Positions 18,532 to 28,520 of a stretch of 64,000 nt of DNA are shown here, piece by piece. This stretch comes from Pseudomonas nitroreducens TX1 (GTDB lineage: Bacteria > Pseudomonadota > Gammaproteobacteria > Pseudomonadales > Pseudomonadaceae). Location of the stretch: contig NZ_AMZB01000103.1 of the NCBI RefSeq assembly GCF_000313755.1, positions 1 to 64,000 of the forward strand, given 5' to 3'. The notes below the pieces were generated by a model, which made no database searches, was not told where the DNA came from, and saw only the letters and a list, made by a program, of their open reading frames with translations. How positions within the stretch are numbered: position 1 is the stretch's first letter; each line of letters opens with the position of its first letter. The position numbers were made by a program, and so were the translations under genes.

Positions 18532-19592
18532 AGGCCAGCGGGCTGCTGGCGGCGCTCGGCGAGCGCCTGCCCCAGGCCAGCCTGTATCGCTTCTGCCAAT
18601 TGCTGGAGGCGGCGCTTCCAGGCAATCCACCCCTGGGCAGCACGGCGAACCCGGCGGACGACGCTGTGCGCTTCCGCCCGCACCCGGGCATGGGCTTCCC
18701 GGCCAGTGAGCTGAAGGCCTTCGAGGTGGACGAAGAGCATCCTTTGCGCCCGGTGACGGTGCGTACGCGCCTGCTCGGGCTCTATGGCGTCGATTCGCCG
18801 ATGCCCAGCGCCTACCTGGATGACATCGCCCAGCGCCGTGAAGGATACGAGGCGCTGGAGGCCTTCCTCGACATCTTCAACCACCGGGTATTCACCCAGT
18901 TCTACCGGATCTGGCGCAAATACTCCTATCCCGCGTCCTTCGAGGCGGGCGGGGCGGACGCCACCTCGCAGTGCCTGCTGGGCCTGATCGGCCTGGGGAT
19001 TCCCGGCACCGCCGAGCACATCGCCACGCCGGTGTCGCGCTTCCTTGCGTTGCTGGGCGTGATGCGCCTGCCGACGCGCAATGCCGAGGGGATCGTGGCG
19101 CTGGTGAAGTTGCTGGCGCCCGCGACCCAGGCGCAGGTAACGCCGCACTGGCCGCGCAAGGTGCCGCTGGCCCGGCCGGCGAGCCTGTCGCGTGACCAAC
19201 CGGTGCGCTTGGGCCAGGGTACGCCGCTGGGGGCCAGCGGGGCGGATGCCAATAGCCAACTGTTGCTCGTGCTGACCACCGAAAACCTCGATGAGGCTCG
19301 CGGCTGGCTACCAGGCGGGCAGCTGCACAGCGACCTGCTGGTGCTGCTGCGGGTCTACCTGGGCTGGCGCTGCACGGCCCGATTGCAGCTGTCGCTGCCG
19401 CTTGGCTGCCTGCCGGCGCCCAGCCTGGGCAATCCCGCGGTGCTGCTGGGCATGACCGCCGTGCCGGGCCTGGACGAGCGCATGCGGCAAAGGGCGGGGC
19501 ATACCTGCGTCACGGTCAATCTGGGGCGCTATCAGGGACTGAGCGAAAATTCGATGAGCAGGGAGATACAAGATGTCGCTTACCGTTTCTAG
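18495..19592 (+). CDS. tssG: T6SS baseplate protein TssG (VasB/ImpH)
   Basis: 365 aa from ATG 18495, placed 8 nt after GGAAAG; an in-frame GTG at 18486 is the alternative. TssG hallmarks are the N-terminal F-C-Q-L-L-E segment, VRFRPHPGMGFPASEL, and YGVDSPMPSAYLDDI followed by FLDIFNHRVFTQFYRIW. It partners TssF in the baseplate wedge. It starts inside the 3' end of tssF and its own 3' end overlaps tssJ by 20 nt, so the genes form one tightly coupled operon. Confidence 0.94.
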   Translation: MEREPQSAYSRLKASGLLAALGERLPQASLYRFCQLLEAALPGNPPLGSTANPADDAVRFRPHPGMGFPASELKAFEVDEEHPLRPVTVRTRLLGLYGVDSPMPSAYLDDIAQRREGYEALEAFLDIFNHRVFTQFYRIWRKYSYPASFEAGGADATSQCLLGLIGLGIPGTAEHIATPVSRFLALLGVMRLPTRNAEGIVALVKLLAPATQAQVTPHWPRKVPLARPASLSRDQPVRLGQGTPLGASGADANSQLLLVLTTENLDEARGWLPGGQLHSDLLVLLRVYLGWRCTARLQLSLPLGCLPAPSLGNPAVLLGMTAVPGLDERMRQRAGHTCVTVNLGRYQGLSENSMSREIQDVAYRF

Positions 19593-20124
19593 ATCGCTGC
19601 TGGTGGTGTCGTTGCTGGCGGGTTTGCTGGGCGGCTGCGGCTTGACGCAGCGAACCATGGATGCGGGCAAGTCGGTCGGCCACGCGATCTTCTACAAGCA
19701 GGTCAAGGTGCTGCGCCTGGACTTCACCGGACGTCCGGCGCTGAATACGGACAGGCGGGACATGAACGGGCTGTCGGTGTCGACCCTGGTGCGGGTCTAT
19801 CAGCTGCGTGACCGCAAGGCGCTGGACAAGGCCAGCTACCAGCAACTGCTGGGAGAGGGTGACCAGACGCTGGCGGCCGATCTGCTGGACGAGCGGCGGC
19901 TGGTGGTAAAGCCGGAGGAGGGGGCGCAGCTGAACGTGCCGATGTTGGAGGACGCGCAGTACGTTGCCGTGGTGGCGCTGTTCCGTTCACCCGACCTGCA
20001 GGACGGCAGCTGGCGCCTGGTACTGGCCCGCGACGAACTGGACCCCGACAAGGCGCGCGTCATCGAATTGGGCGACAACGTCCTGCACCTGGCGCCGCTG
20101 CCGAAGAAGGATTCCTGGTGGTGA
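19573..20124 (+). CDS. tssJ: T6SS outer-membrane lipoprotein TssJ (VasD)
   Basis: 183 aa. A lipoprotein signal ends in lipobox GGC (residues ~21-23), followed by the beta-sandwich typical of TssJ, with RVYQLRDRKALDKASYQQLL and YVAVVALFRSPD. TssJ anchors the TssLM trans-envelope complex to the outer membrane. The start lies 20 nt inside tssG, and the stop overlaps the tssE start region. Confidence 0.93.
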   Translation: MSLTVSRSLLVVSLLAGLLGGCGLTQRTMDAGKSVGHAIFYKQVKVLRLDFTGRPALNTDRRDMNGLSVSTLVRVYQLRDRKALDKASYQQLLGEGDQTLAADLLDERRLVVKPEEGAQLNVPMLEDAQYVAVVALFRSPDLQDGSWRLVLARDELDPDKARVIELGDNVLHLAPLPKKDSWW

Positions 20125-20558
20125 GCGAGCAGAATCCGTCACTTTATGAACTGCTGTTGCAGAACTTCAGCGGTGAACTCGACCTGCACCAGGTGCACGA
20201 GGAGGACCAGCCGATGCTGTCGGTGCTGGACAACCTGCAGCGTATCCTCAACTGCCGGGCCGGCACCCTCAGCCACTTGCCCGACTACGGCCTGCCGGAC
20301 ATGAGCCAGATCCTGCATGGCATGCCGGGCAGCGCCCATGGGCTAATGGCGACCATGAGCACCATGCTGCTCAAGTACGAGCCGCGTCTGGCCTCGGTGC
20401 AGATCGTGCTCCTGCCGCAGGTCCTGCCGGGGCACCTGGAGTACAGCCTCGAGGTGGAGTTGCTCGATGGGGCCCGCGCCACCTTCGGTACCACGCTCGA
20501 GCCGCAAGGCAAGGTGCTGGTGCGCCATCTGAAACAGCGCGACATTCTGGCGCGCTGA
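20118..20558 (+). CDS. tssE: T6SS baseplate protein TssE (gp25-like)
   Basis: About 146 aa. Start is one of two consecutive GTG codons, 20118 or 20121, both overlapping the tssJ stop. The gp25 signature is clear: LDNLQRILNCRAG followed by YGLPDMSQIL, and ILLPQVLPGHLEYSLEVEL later on. TssE links the baseplate to the contractile sheath. Its stop TGA shares bases with the ATG of the next gene. Confidence 0.92.
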   Translation: MVSEQNPSLYELLLQNFSGELDLHQVHEEDQPMLSVLDNLQRILNCRAGTLSHLPDYGLPDMSQILHGMPGSAHGLMATMSTMLLKYEPRLASVQIVLLPQVLPGHLEYSLEVELLDGARATFGTTLEPQGKVLVRHLKQRDILAR

Positions 20559-21844
20559 TGGCAGGGGAGCGTGACGAAGGGATGAGTGTGATCGAGGAAA
20601 AGCTGCGCCTGGGCGGCGATCCGCAAGGGAGCGAGCCGTCTGCGGCGCTGGGAAGGGAACTGGCGAAACTCAGCCACCCGGCGCGACCGGATATGGACTG
20701 GGCGCGTGTGGAGCGGCTGTGTCTGGCGCAGTTCCGCGAGCACGGAATGGAGCTGCAAGCGGTCGCGGCCTTTGTCCTGGCGCGAGCGCAGTTGCGTGGC
20801 CCGGCAGGGCTGGACGACGGACTGGAGTTGCTCGAACGCCTGCTCCAGCGTGACTGGGAGCGTCTCTGGCCGCCGGCCTATTCGGTTCGCCTGGAGATTC
20901 TTGGCTGGTTGTTGGCCGAGTTGCGGCCCTGGTTGCGTGGCTTGCAGTTCTCGGCGGAGGACCTGCCCGAGCTATTGCGGCTGGACGATCAGCTCAAGCG
21001 GCTGGAGCAATTGCTGGGACGCCACGAAGCTGAGCCCTTGCCTCCATTGCCGGCGTTGCGCGGTCAGCTGCTGGGCCTGCTCCGACGCCTGGCCCCGGAT
21101 GCTGCAACTGCCGAAGCCGTGGTTGCGCCGAGAGCTGCGGCAGACGAGGTAACCACAGCGGTTGCGCCGAACCCTGTTGCCGTCTCGCCGACCCGCCGCC
21201 GAACCCCGCGCAAGCCACGCAGCGAGGCGCCTGCCGTGGTTGTGCTGAATCTGGACAGCGCACAGCCGTCGGTCGAGCCACCGCCAGCCCGCAAGCGTCG
21301 GCCATTCTGGACCTGGCTGCTTCTGCTGGGCGCGTTGGTTGCCTTGACCGGCCTGTTCATTGGGGTCCACAGCCATTGGCAAGGGGTGAAAGGACTGGGC
21401 GATCCATCTCAGCTGGCGGCATCGAGTCCGATGGCCGGGCCCTCCTCGGAAGAACGCGTGCGTTCTGCTGCCGTCGCGCCGATCCGCCTGGACGGCCAGT
21501 TGCTGTTCGCGCCCGGCAAGGCTGAACTCAAGCCGGACTCGACCAAGGTGCTGGTGAACAGCCTGATCAACATCAAGGCGCAACCCGGCTGGTTGATCGT
21601 CATCACCGGTCACAGCGATTCCACCGGCGATCCCCAGCGCAACCTGGAGCTGTCGCGCAATCGCGCGGCGGCCGTGCGCGACTGGATGCAGCGCATGGGC
21701 GATATTCCCGATGATTGCTTCGTCGTTCGGGGCGCAGGGGCCAGCGAGCCGGTTGCTGCCGAGGATAGCGAGGAGGGCCGCAATGCCAATCGACGCGTGG
21801 AGATCACCCTGACGCCGGAAGGCGGTGCTTGCGAGAAGCGCTAG
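20558..21844 (+). CDS. ImpA_N/TssA-like domain fused to an OmpA peptidoglycan-binding domain
   Basis: 428 aa. Residues ~15-170 resemble the N-terminal ImpA domain of TssA (L-A-K-L-S-H-P-A-R-P-D-M-D-W and QLRGPAGLDDGLELLERLL). A Pro/Arg/Ala-rich linker follows (~180-250), then one membrane helix (about 255-275, WTWLLLLGALVALTGLFIGV) and a C-terminal OmpA/MotB domain (about 305-420, with ITGHSDSTGDPQRN, LSRNRAAAVRDWM and EEGRNANRRVEI). The layout suggests an inner-membrane protein that contacts cytosolic baseplate parts and grips peptidoglycan, a role often filled by TagL or extended TssL. No tssL is in this window. It overlaps tssE (TGATG) and ends the operon. Confidence 0.82.
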   Translation: MAGERDEGMSVIEEKLRLGGDPQGSEPSAALGRELAKLSHPARPDMDWARVERLCLAQFREHGMELQAVAAFVLARAQLRGPAGLDDGLELLERLLQRDWERLWPPAYSVRLEILGWLLAELRPWLRGLQFSAEDLPELLRLDDQLKRLEQLLGRHEAEPLPPLPALRGQLLGLLRRLAPDAATAEAVVAPRAAADEVTTAVAPNPVAVSPTRRRTPRKPRSEAPAVVVLNLDSAQPSVEPPPARKRRPFWTWLLLLGALVALTGLFIGVHSHWQGVKGLGDPSQLAASSPMAGPSSEERVRSAAVAPIRLDGQLLFAPGKAELKPDSTKVLVNSLINIKAQPGWLIVITGHSDSTGDPQRNLELSRNRAAAVRDWMQRMGDIPDDCFVVRGAGASEPVAAEDSEEGRNANRRVEITLTPEGGACEKR

Positions 21845-21866
21845 AGGCGGGGCGGTGCGGTGCCAT

Positions 21867-21900
21867 CTTCTCCTCGCCAGCGGCCGCCGGCGAGGAGAAG
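21867..21900. terminator. Hairpin between convergent T6SS operon and ggt
   Basis: A perfect 12-bp inverted repeat (CTTCTCCTCGCC ... GGCGAGGAGAAG, 10-nt loop) sits between the T6SS operon (+) and ggt (-). It has no clear T-run, so it is probably a bidirectional, weakly intrinsic terminator. Confidence 0.6.
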
Positions 21901-21907
21901 CAAGGCG

Positions 21908-23524
21908 TCAGCACACTGCGATATGCGAATCCGCGCGCGGCTCGGTGCCACCGCAGAGCACGCCGGTCTGCGGGTCGCGGACGATGATCTGGCCGCGCCC
22001 GTAGTCGGTCAGGTCGCAGGCGATCTCGACCTCGTGGCCGCGTCGCGCCAGGCCGAAGGCGAGATCGCGGTTGGCGTGCTGCTCGATGCCGACCTTCATG
22101 CCGCCCAGCCACTGCCAGCGCGGGGCGTCCAGCGCGGCCTGCGGGTTGAGGCCGAAGTCGACCAGGTTCATCACCATCTGCACGTGGCCCTGGGGCTGCA
22201 TGTAGCCGCCCATCACGCCGAACGGGCCGACGGCCACGCCATCCTTGCTGAGGAAGCCGGGGATGATGGTGTGGAAGGTTTTCTTGCCCGGCGCCAGGGC
22301 GTTGGAATGCGCCGGATCGAGGCTGAATTCCGAGCCACGGTTCTGCAGGCCGATGCCGCTGTCGGGCAGCACCACGCCAGAGCCGAAGCCGTGGTAGGCG
22401 CTCTGGATGAACGAGACCATGTTGCCTTCGCCATCAGCGGTGGCGATGTACACGGTGCCGCTGGAGTGCGGGTCGCCGTGTTTCGGCTCGGCGGCCCGTT
22501 CGCCAATCTCGGCGCGGCGGCGCGCGGCGTAGTCGTCGGACAGCAGCGCTGCGGTGCTGACGCGCATGTGTTCGGCGTCGGTGATGTAGTGCAGGCCGTC
22601 CGCATAGGCCTTCTTCATCGCTTCGAGCTGGCGGTGCCAGGTGAGCTGGCTGTCGCGCTGGTCGAAGTCGTAGCCCTGGAGGATGTTCAGGGTCATCAGG
22701 GCGATCAGGCCCTGGCCGGCCGGCGGGATTTCCCAGACGTCATAGCCACGGTAGTGGGTCTTGATCGGCTCGACCCATTTGGGCTTGTAGCCGGCCAGGT
22801 CCGCGGCGCTCAGCTCGCCACCGGTGCTGGCGGAGTGGGCGGCCAGGCGCTGGGCGAGGGCGCCACGGTAGAAGCTTTCGCACTTCGTCTCGGCCAGCTC
22901 GGCGAGGGTTTTCGCCTGCGCCGGGTTGCGGAACAGCTGGCCGGCGCAGGGGGCTTGGCCGTCGACGGTGAAGGTATCGAACCAGGCTTCCAGGGCCGGC
23001 ACGGCGGCGCGGCTTTGCTGGTATTCCTGGCGGGCGATTTCCCACTGGTGGGCAACTACCGGGGAGACCGGGAAACCGTCGCGGGCCAGGGCGATGGCCG
23101 GTTGCAGCAGGTCGGCGAAGGGCAGTTTGCCGAAGCGCGCGGACAACTCGGCCCAGGCCGAGGGAATGCCCGGCACGGTGACCGGCAGCCAGCCGTGCAC
23201 GGGCATCTTGTCGTGCCCGGCGTCTTTCACCTTGTCGATGGAGATGGAGGCGGGTGCGTGGCCGCTGGCGTCCAGGCCGTGCAACTGGTCCTTGACCCAG
23301 ACCAGGGCGAAGGCGTCGCCGCCGATGGCGCAGCCGGTGGGTTCGACCACCGTCAGCGCGGCGGCGGTGGCGATGGCGGCGTCGATGGCGTTGCCGCCGG
23401 CCCGCAGCATGGCGATGCCGGCCTCGGCAGCCAGGGGCTGCGAGGCGGCGACCATGCCGTTGCGGGCGAACACGCTCTGGCGCTGGGAGGCGTAGGGGTA
23501 CTCGTGGGCAGAGAAGCTCAGCAT
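21908..23524 (-). CDS. Gamma-glutamyltransferase family enzyme
   Basis: 538 aa. Ntn-hydrolase of the gamma-glutamyltransferase family: AGGNAIDAAIATAAALTVVEPTGCAIGGDAF at the N-terminus and the self-cleavage/nucleophile region HSSGTVYIATADGEGNMVSF, where the Thr of SSGT is the expected nucleophile, then PGFGVMGGYMQPQGH-type C-terminal sequence. No signal peptide is obvious (MLSFSAHEYPYASQRQ), so it may be cytoplasmic rather than periplasmic like E. coli Ggt. It heads a minus-strand group with a PotF-like protein and an amino-acid ABC transporter, suggesting hydrolysis of an imported gamma-glutamyl or related amide compound; the substrate is inference. Confidence 0.85.
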   Translation of the reverse strand: MLSFSAHEYPYASQRQSVFARNGMVAASQPLAAEAGIAMLRAGGNAIDAAIATAAALTVVEPTGCAIGGDAFALVWVKDQLHGLDASGHAPASISIDKVKDAGHDKMPVHGWLPVTVPGIPSAWAELSARFGKLPFADLLQPAIALARDGFPVSPVVAHQWEIARQEYQQSRAAVPALEAWFDTFTVDGQAPCAGQLFRNPAQAKTLAELAETKCESFYRGALAQRLAAHSASTGGELSAADLAGYKPKWVEPIKTHYRGYDVWEIPPAGQGLIALMTLNILQGYDFDQRDSQLTWHRQLEAMKKAYADGLHYITDAEHMRVSTAALLSDDYAARRRAEIGERAAEPKHGDPHSSGTVYIATADGEGNMVSFIQSAYHGFGSGVVLPDSGIGLQNRGSEFSLDPAHSNALAPGKKTFHTIIPGFLSKDGVAVGPFGVMGGYMQPQGHVQMVMNLVDFGLNPQAALDAPRWQWLGGMKVGIEQHANRDLAFGLARRGHEVEIACDLTDYGRGQIIVRDPQTGVLCGGTEPRADSHIAVC

Positions 23525-23541
23525 GGAAAACTCTCTTCGGT

Positions 23542-24645
<1,104 letters not shown>

Positions 24646-24651
24646 TTATCT

Positions 24652-25431
24652 TCAGAGAACGCGGCTGAGGAATTCCCGCGTGCGCGGGTGGTGCGGATTG
24701 CCGAAGACCTGCGCGGGCGGGCCTTCCTCGATGAGTTCGCCCTGATGCAGCACCACCACGCGGTCGGCCACTTCGCGGGCGAAGCCCATCTCGTGGGTGA
24801 CCACCACCATGGTCATGCCTTCGTCGGCCAGCTCCTTCATCACCTGCAGCACTTCGCCCACGGTTTCCGGGTCCAGCGCGCTGGTGGGTTCGTCGAAGAG
24901 CATGGCCTGGGGCTTCATCGCCAGGGCGCGGGCAATGGCCACGCGCTGCTGCTGGCCGCCGGAGAGCTGGCCGGGGTAGTGCTCGGCCTTGTCCGACAGG
25001 CGAACGCGGGCGAGCAGGCGACGAGCCTGGTCCAGGGCTTCGCCCTTGGGCACACCGAGCACCTGTGTGGGCGCTTCGATGATGTTCTCCAGTACGGTCA
25101 TGTGCGGGAACAGGTTGAAGCGCTGGAACACCATGCCGATGTCGCGGCGGCGACGGGCGATGTTGCTTTCCGAATCGCGCACCAGCTTGCCGTCCGGGCG
25201 TTCGCGGTAGCCCATCAGCTCGCCGTTGACGCGGATGCTGCCGCCCTGGATGTCTTCCAGGTGGTTCATGCAGCGGATGAAGGTGGTCTTGCCCGAGCCG
25301 GAGGAGCCGATCAGCACCACCACTTCGCCACGACGTACTTCCAGGGAAACGCCCTTGAGGATTTCCAGCTCGCCGAAGGCCTTGTGAACGTCGCGGGCCT
25401 GGATCACCACGTCTTTCATGTCCGGGATCAT
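24652..25431 (-). CDS. Amino-acid ABC transporter ATP-binding protein
   Basis: 259 aa from the ATG at 25431 (GAGGGG lies 8 nt upstream); an in-frame ATG at 25419 is the alternative. Walker A GSSGSGKT, signature [15 protein letters not shown] and Walker [13 protein letters not shown] are intact. The sequence is of the GlnQ/HisP polar amino-acid class. It couples ATP hydrolysis to uptake through the adjacent permease, whose stop codon is one base away from this start. Confidence 0.92.
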   Translation of the reverse strand: MIPDMKDVVIQARDVHKAFGELEILKGVSLEVRRGEVVVLIGSSGSGKTTFIRCMNHLEDIQGGSIRVNGELMGYRERPDGKLVRDSESNIARRRRDIGMVFQRFNLFPHMTVLENIIEAPTQVLGVPKGEALDQARRLLARVRLSDKAEHYPGQLSGGQQQRVAIARALAMKPQAMLFDEPTSALDPETVGEVLQVMKELADEGMTMVVVTHEMGFAREVADRVVVLHQGELIEEGPPAQVFGNPHHPRTREFLSRVL

Positions 25432-25432
25432 C

Positions 25433-26200
25433 TCAACGCCCCCTCAGCAGTTTCATGGCCTGCCGGCCGAACATCCGGTTCGGTGCCGCGGCCTGGCCGT
25501 CGGATTTGCCGAAGCGCGCTTCCAGCCAGCGCTGGAAGAAGCCCCACAGGGTGGTCAGGGCGAGGAAGTAGATCGCCACGACCAGGTACAGCTCGAACAC
25601 GCGGAAGGTCGCCGAGGTGACCATCTGGGTGCTCAGCAGCAGTTCCTGCACGCCGATCACGCTGACCAGGGTGGTGTTCTTGAGCATCACGTTGAACTCG
25701 TTGCCCAGCGGCGGAACGATCACCCGGAAGGCCTGGGGCAGCACGATGCGGCGCATCAGCCTGGGGAAGGTCATGCCGAGGGATTTGCCGGCCTCGTACT
25801 GGCCCTTGTCCACCGCGCCGATGCCGGCGCGGATGATCTCGGCCATGTACGCGCCTTCGTTGAGCCCCAGGGCGATGATCGCCGCCTGGATATTGCCGGG
25901 CAGGATGAACAGCCCGAGGTCCAGGTCCTCGAAGCGGAAGATGCCGCCGGCGGCCAGGGCGGTGTAGAGGAAGACGATCTGCACCAGCAACGGTGTGCCG
26001 CGCATCAGCCACACGTAGAAGCGCACCGGGTATTGCAACAGCGGATTGCTCGACAGGCGCATCAGCGCCGCCAGCAGCCCGAGCACGCAACCCAGGAGCA
26101 TGGCGCTGACGGCGATCACGCAGGTCAGCCACAGGCCGTAGAGGTAGATGTCGCTCGGCCGCAGCAGGTACTGCCAGAACACGTCCCAACTGAAGTTCAT
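25433..26200 (-). CDS. Amino-acid ABC transporter permease (HisM/GlnP family)
   Basis: 255 aa with about five membrane helices, starting [29 protein letters not shown]. The EAA loop is recognisable as [23 protein letters not shown]. The family forms homo- or heterodimeric inner-membrane channels for polar amino acids. It is encoded between the binding protein gene (11 nt away) and the ATPase gene. Only one permease gene is present, so it probably works as a homodimer. Confidence 0.92.
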   Translation of the reverse strand: MNFSWDVFWQYLLRPSDIYLYGLWLTCVIAVSAMLLGCVLGLLAALMRLSSNPLLQYPVRFYVWLMRGTPLLVQIVFLYTALAAGGIFRFEDLDLGLFILPGNIQAAIIALGLNEGAYMAEIIRAGIGAVDKGQYEAGKSLGMTFPRLMRRIVLPQAFRVIVPPLGNEFNVMLKNTTLVSVIGVQELLLSTQMVTSATFRVFELYLVVAIYFLALTTLWGFFQRWLEARFGKSDGQAAAPNRMFGRQAMKLLRGR

Positions 26201-26211
26201 GGCTCGTTACC

Positions 26212-27018
26212 TCAGTCCAGTTTGTCGCCTTCGATATGCCACTTGGCCAGGAGGGCGGCGTAGCTGCCGTCGGCCTGCATGTCCTTGATGATCTGGGTGA
26301 CGGCTTCGCTCAGCTGCTTGTCTTCCTTGCGGATGCCCAGGCCGGTGAGAATGCGCGCGAAGGCCGGCACGCCGATCTCGAACAGGTCCGGCGCCATGCT
26401 CTGGTAGTAACCGGCGGTTTCCACGGTGGTGCCGTAGGCGTCGGTCTGGCGGATGCGCAGGGACTGGAAGGCGTCGGTGTCGGTGTTGTAGACCACCACC
26501 TTCATCGGTGGCTTGCCGGCCTTGGCCAGCTTTTCGTTGTGGGCGTCGAGCAGAGTGCGAATGGTGGAGCCGTTGAGCACCGCGACTTTCTTGCCGGAGA
26601 GGTCGTCCAGGCTGCGGATACCCTCGGGGTTACCCTTGGCGACCACCACGGCCTGGCTGGAATACATGTAGTTGACCATGTCGATCACTTCGCGCCGTTC
26701 GGGCTTGTCGAACAACTGGTCCACCAGCATGTCGCATTGGCCGGCGAGCAGCGCCGGGATCAGTCCGGAGAAGGGCGTGATGCGCCAGTCGATCTTCTTG
26801 TCGCCCAGGCGCTTGGCGATGGCTTCGCCCAGGTCGATGGTGACCCCGGTGAGCTTCTGGTTGGCGTCATAGAAGCCCATGGGCGGGGAGTCCATGCCGC
26901 CGCAGAAGGTCACTTTCTGGACGCTCTGCAAGCGGTCGGGAATCTTCACTTCGGCGTGCGCCAGCGGGGCGGCCAGGCAAAGGGCGAGAAGGCACTGCGG
27001 GATCCTGCGTTCGAACAT
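26212..27018 (-). CDS. Periplasmic amino-acid-type solute-binding protein
   Basis: 268 aa from ATG 27018, which follows GGAGAG; an ORF start at 27060 would add 14 residues before the signal peptide and is rejected. Signal peptide MFERRIPQCLLALCLAAPLAHA, then the SBP_bac_3 fold: VTFCGGMDSPPMGFYD, LTGVTIDLGEAIAKRLG, and the ligand-contact segment LAGQCDMLVDQLFDKPERREVIDMVNYMYS. It feeds the permease and ATPase downstream. The ligand is probably an amino acid or opine-like compound; GGT in the same group hints at gamma-glutamyl derivatives. Confidence 0.9.
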   Translation of the reverse strand: MFERRIPQCLLALCLAAPLAHAEVKIPDRLQSVQKVTFCGGMDSPPMGFYDANQKLTGVTIDLGEAIAKRLGDKKIDWRITPFSGLIPALLAGQCDMLVDQLFDKPERREVIDMVNYMYSSQAVVVAKGNPEGIRSLDDLSGKKVAVLNGSTIRTLLDAHNEKLAKAGKPPMKVVVYNTDTDAFQSLRIRQTDAYGTTVETAGYYQSMAPDLFEIGVPAFARILTGLGIRKEDKQLSEAVTQIIKDMQADGSYAALLAKWHIEGDKLD

Positions 27019-27101
27019 GTTGCTCTCCGGGGTGGGTTGCCAGGGGCAGTTCAGGGACACAGAAGTACGGGTCTAGGCGCCCGTTGCTTCGATTCTTTCT
27101 C

Positions 27102-27767
27102 TCAGGAGGACTGCGCCTCGAGGAATTTCGCAAGGGACGGGATAGTCCCCTCGATGTGGTCGCAGATCACCCGCTCGGCTTCGCGGGCATCACCCGAGCG
27201 CAGGGCGTCGAGGATCACCGCGTGTTCCTCGCGGGCGCTCATGGGCTTGTCGACGTGCTGCAGCCACAGGCGCATGTGCGGCTCGATCACGGAATAGAGT
27301 GCGGTGATCTGCCGTTGCAGGCGCGGACGACCGGAAAGGCTGCAGAGGTATTCGTGGAAGGCGCGGTGGCGGCTGACCCACCCGGCGCTGTCGTCGCGGT
27401 AGTCGTCCATTTCGTCGAGCATGCGTTCGAGGCGGGACAGGTCGCGGTCGGTGAGTTGTGGCACGGCGAGGCGGATGGCGAGGCCTTCGAGGGCGCTGCG
27501 CATCTCGAAGACTTCGCGCATTTCCTCGATGTTCAGGCCGCTGACGATGGCACCGCGGTTGGGGCGCAGGGTCACCAGGCCCTCGGCGTCCAGGCGCTTG
27601 AAGGCACCACGCACGGGCATGCGGCTCATGCCGATGTCGCTGGCGATGTCTTCGGCCACCAGCCGGTCGCCGGTCTTGTAGCGGCCGGTGCAGATGGCTT
27701 GGAGGAGATAGTCGTAGGCCTCGTCTTCAGCGCTCATCGGCGAGCGGGCAGCGGGTACCAGGCGCAT
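27102..27767 (-). CDS. GntR-family (FCD domain) transcriptional regulator
   Basis: 221 aa from ATG 27767, placed after GAGGAA. An in-frame ATG at 27812 is rejected because it would put the palindromic operator candidate inside the gene. Winged-helix segment with VAEDIASDIGMSRMPVRGAFKRLDAEGLV, then an all-helical FCD ligand-binding domain (EMRSALEGLAIRLAV, H-R-A-F-H-E-Y). It is transcribed in the same direction as the transporter/ggt group and lies just upstream of it, so it is the likely local, ligand-responsive regulator. Confidence 0.9.
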   Translation of the reverse strand: MRLVPAARSPMSAEDEAYDYLLQAICTGRYKTGDRLVAEDIASDIGMSRMPVRGAFKRLDAEGLVTLRPNRGAIVSGLNIEEMREVFEMRSALEGLAIRLAVPQLTDRDLSRLERMLDEMDDYRDDSAGWVSRHRAFHEYLCSLSGRPRLQRQITALYSVIEPHMRLWLQHVDKPMSAREEHAVILDALRSGDAREAERVICDHIEGTIPSLAKFLEAQSS

Positions 27768-27780
27768 GGGGGTTCCTCGT

Positions 27781-27802
27781 GGATTTTTGGATCCAAGTAT
27801 CC
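27781..27802. promoter_or_regulatory. Near-perfect 22-bp dyad, candidate GntR operator
   Basis: The sequence GGAT-N3-TGGATCCA-N3-ATCC is a 22-bp dyad with a perfect TTGGATCCAA core at 27787-27796 and GGAT/ATCC arms. It lies 14-35 bp before the gntR start, as expected for autoregulation. Operators of this size and symmetry are usual for dimeric GntR/FCD regulators. Confidence 0.5.
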
Positions 27803-28024
27803 ATGCATGCAACTAAGCAGATGCCGTGCCAAGCCTGACGAACTGGTGGCGATTGGCCGAAGTAGAGCGGTGAGTATGGGAAAACGGCGTAGGACTGAGC
27901 GTGCGGGAACGGGGCGGAACGGTAACACACGGGGCGATTCGTGCGCGTTGGCGGTGCGCTTCGGTAACGTTCTGGTGCGTAGGGCGTTGGCTCGCTCCTA
28001 TATGAAATCCTGCACGGGGGTTTG

Positions 28025-28129
28025 CCCTCTCCCTGAAGGGAGAGGGGACCGTTCGGTGCAGGACGAAACCATGGCTTCAGCGGGCAGGATCGGCTCCCTC
28101 TCCCTTCAGGGAGAGGGCGGGGGAGAGGG
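28025..28129. repeat. REPIN-like element (CCCTCTCCCT hairpin pair)
   Basis: Two hairpins built from CCCTCTCCCT-2 nt-AGGGAGAGGG face each other across a ~50-nt linker, and the right end carries an extra GGGGGAGAGGG. The same element recurs at 33727-34277 and 56604-56720. The rest of the 27.8-28.5 kb gap (27803-28024 and 28130-28520) shows no gene; 28130-28520 should hold the mqo promoter, but I cannot place it. Confidence 0.75.
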
Positions 28130-28520
28130 AAAGCTCAGGCACGGATTTTCAGAAGAAGACAGTTACTCCATCAATGGCTTGTAACAATACGAAGAGGCTT
28201 ACAGCTCAGTCGGACAGCCGATAGTTGACTGCAAAGGTTGGTGATGCGCGGCGCTTTCGATAGAATGCGCAAACGTTTCAGCAGACCATGCATCCCTCCC
28301 ACAACAAAAGCCAAAGCCGAAGGCTTTGCGTGTCTCTCTGCGCAGGACGTCCCTCATTCCATCAAGCAGGCCTCAGAGTCGGCGGAGGAGGGAACTGAGT
28401 CCCGACTCATCCTCGTCATCTGTCGCCTTGCCCATCGTTCGCGCTCTGTGCGCGGGGCCGGCCTTCACGCTGAATGACGCTGGTGAGGAAGGCCAAGCCC
28501 TAACGACGAGAAACCTTTCG

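Noticed and set aside
16618-18630. 670-codon minus-strand open frame
   Set aside because: Shadow of tssA/tssF; low complexity and no recognisable domain.
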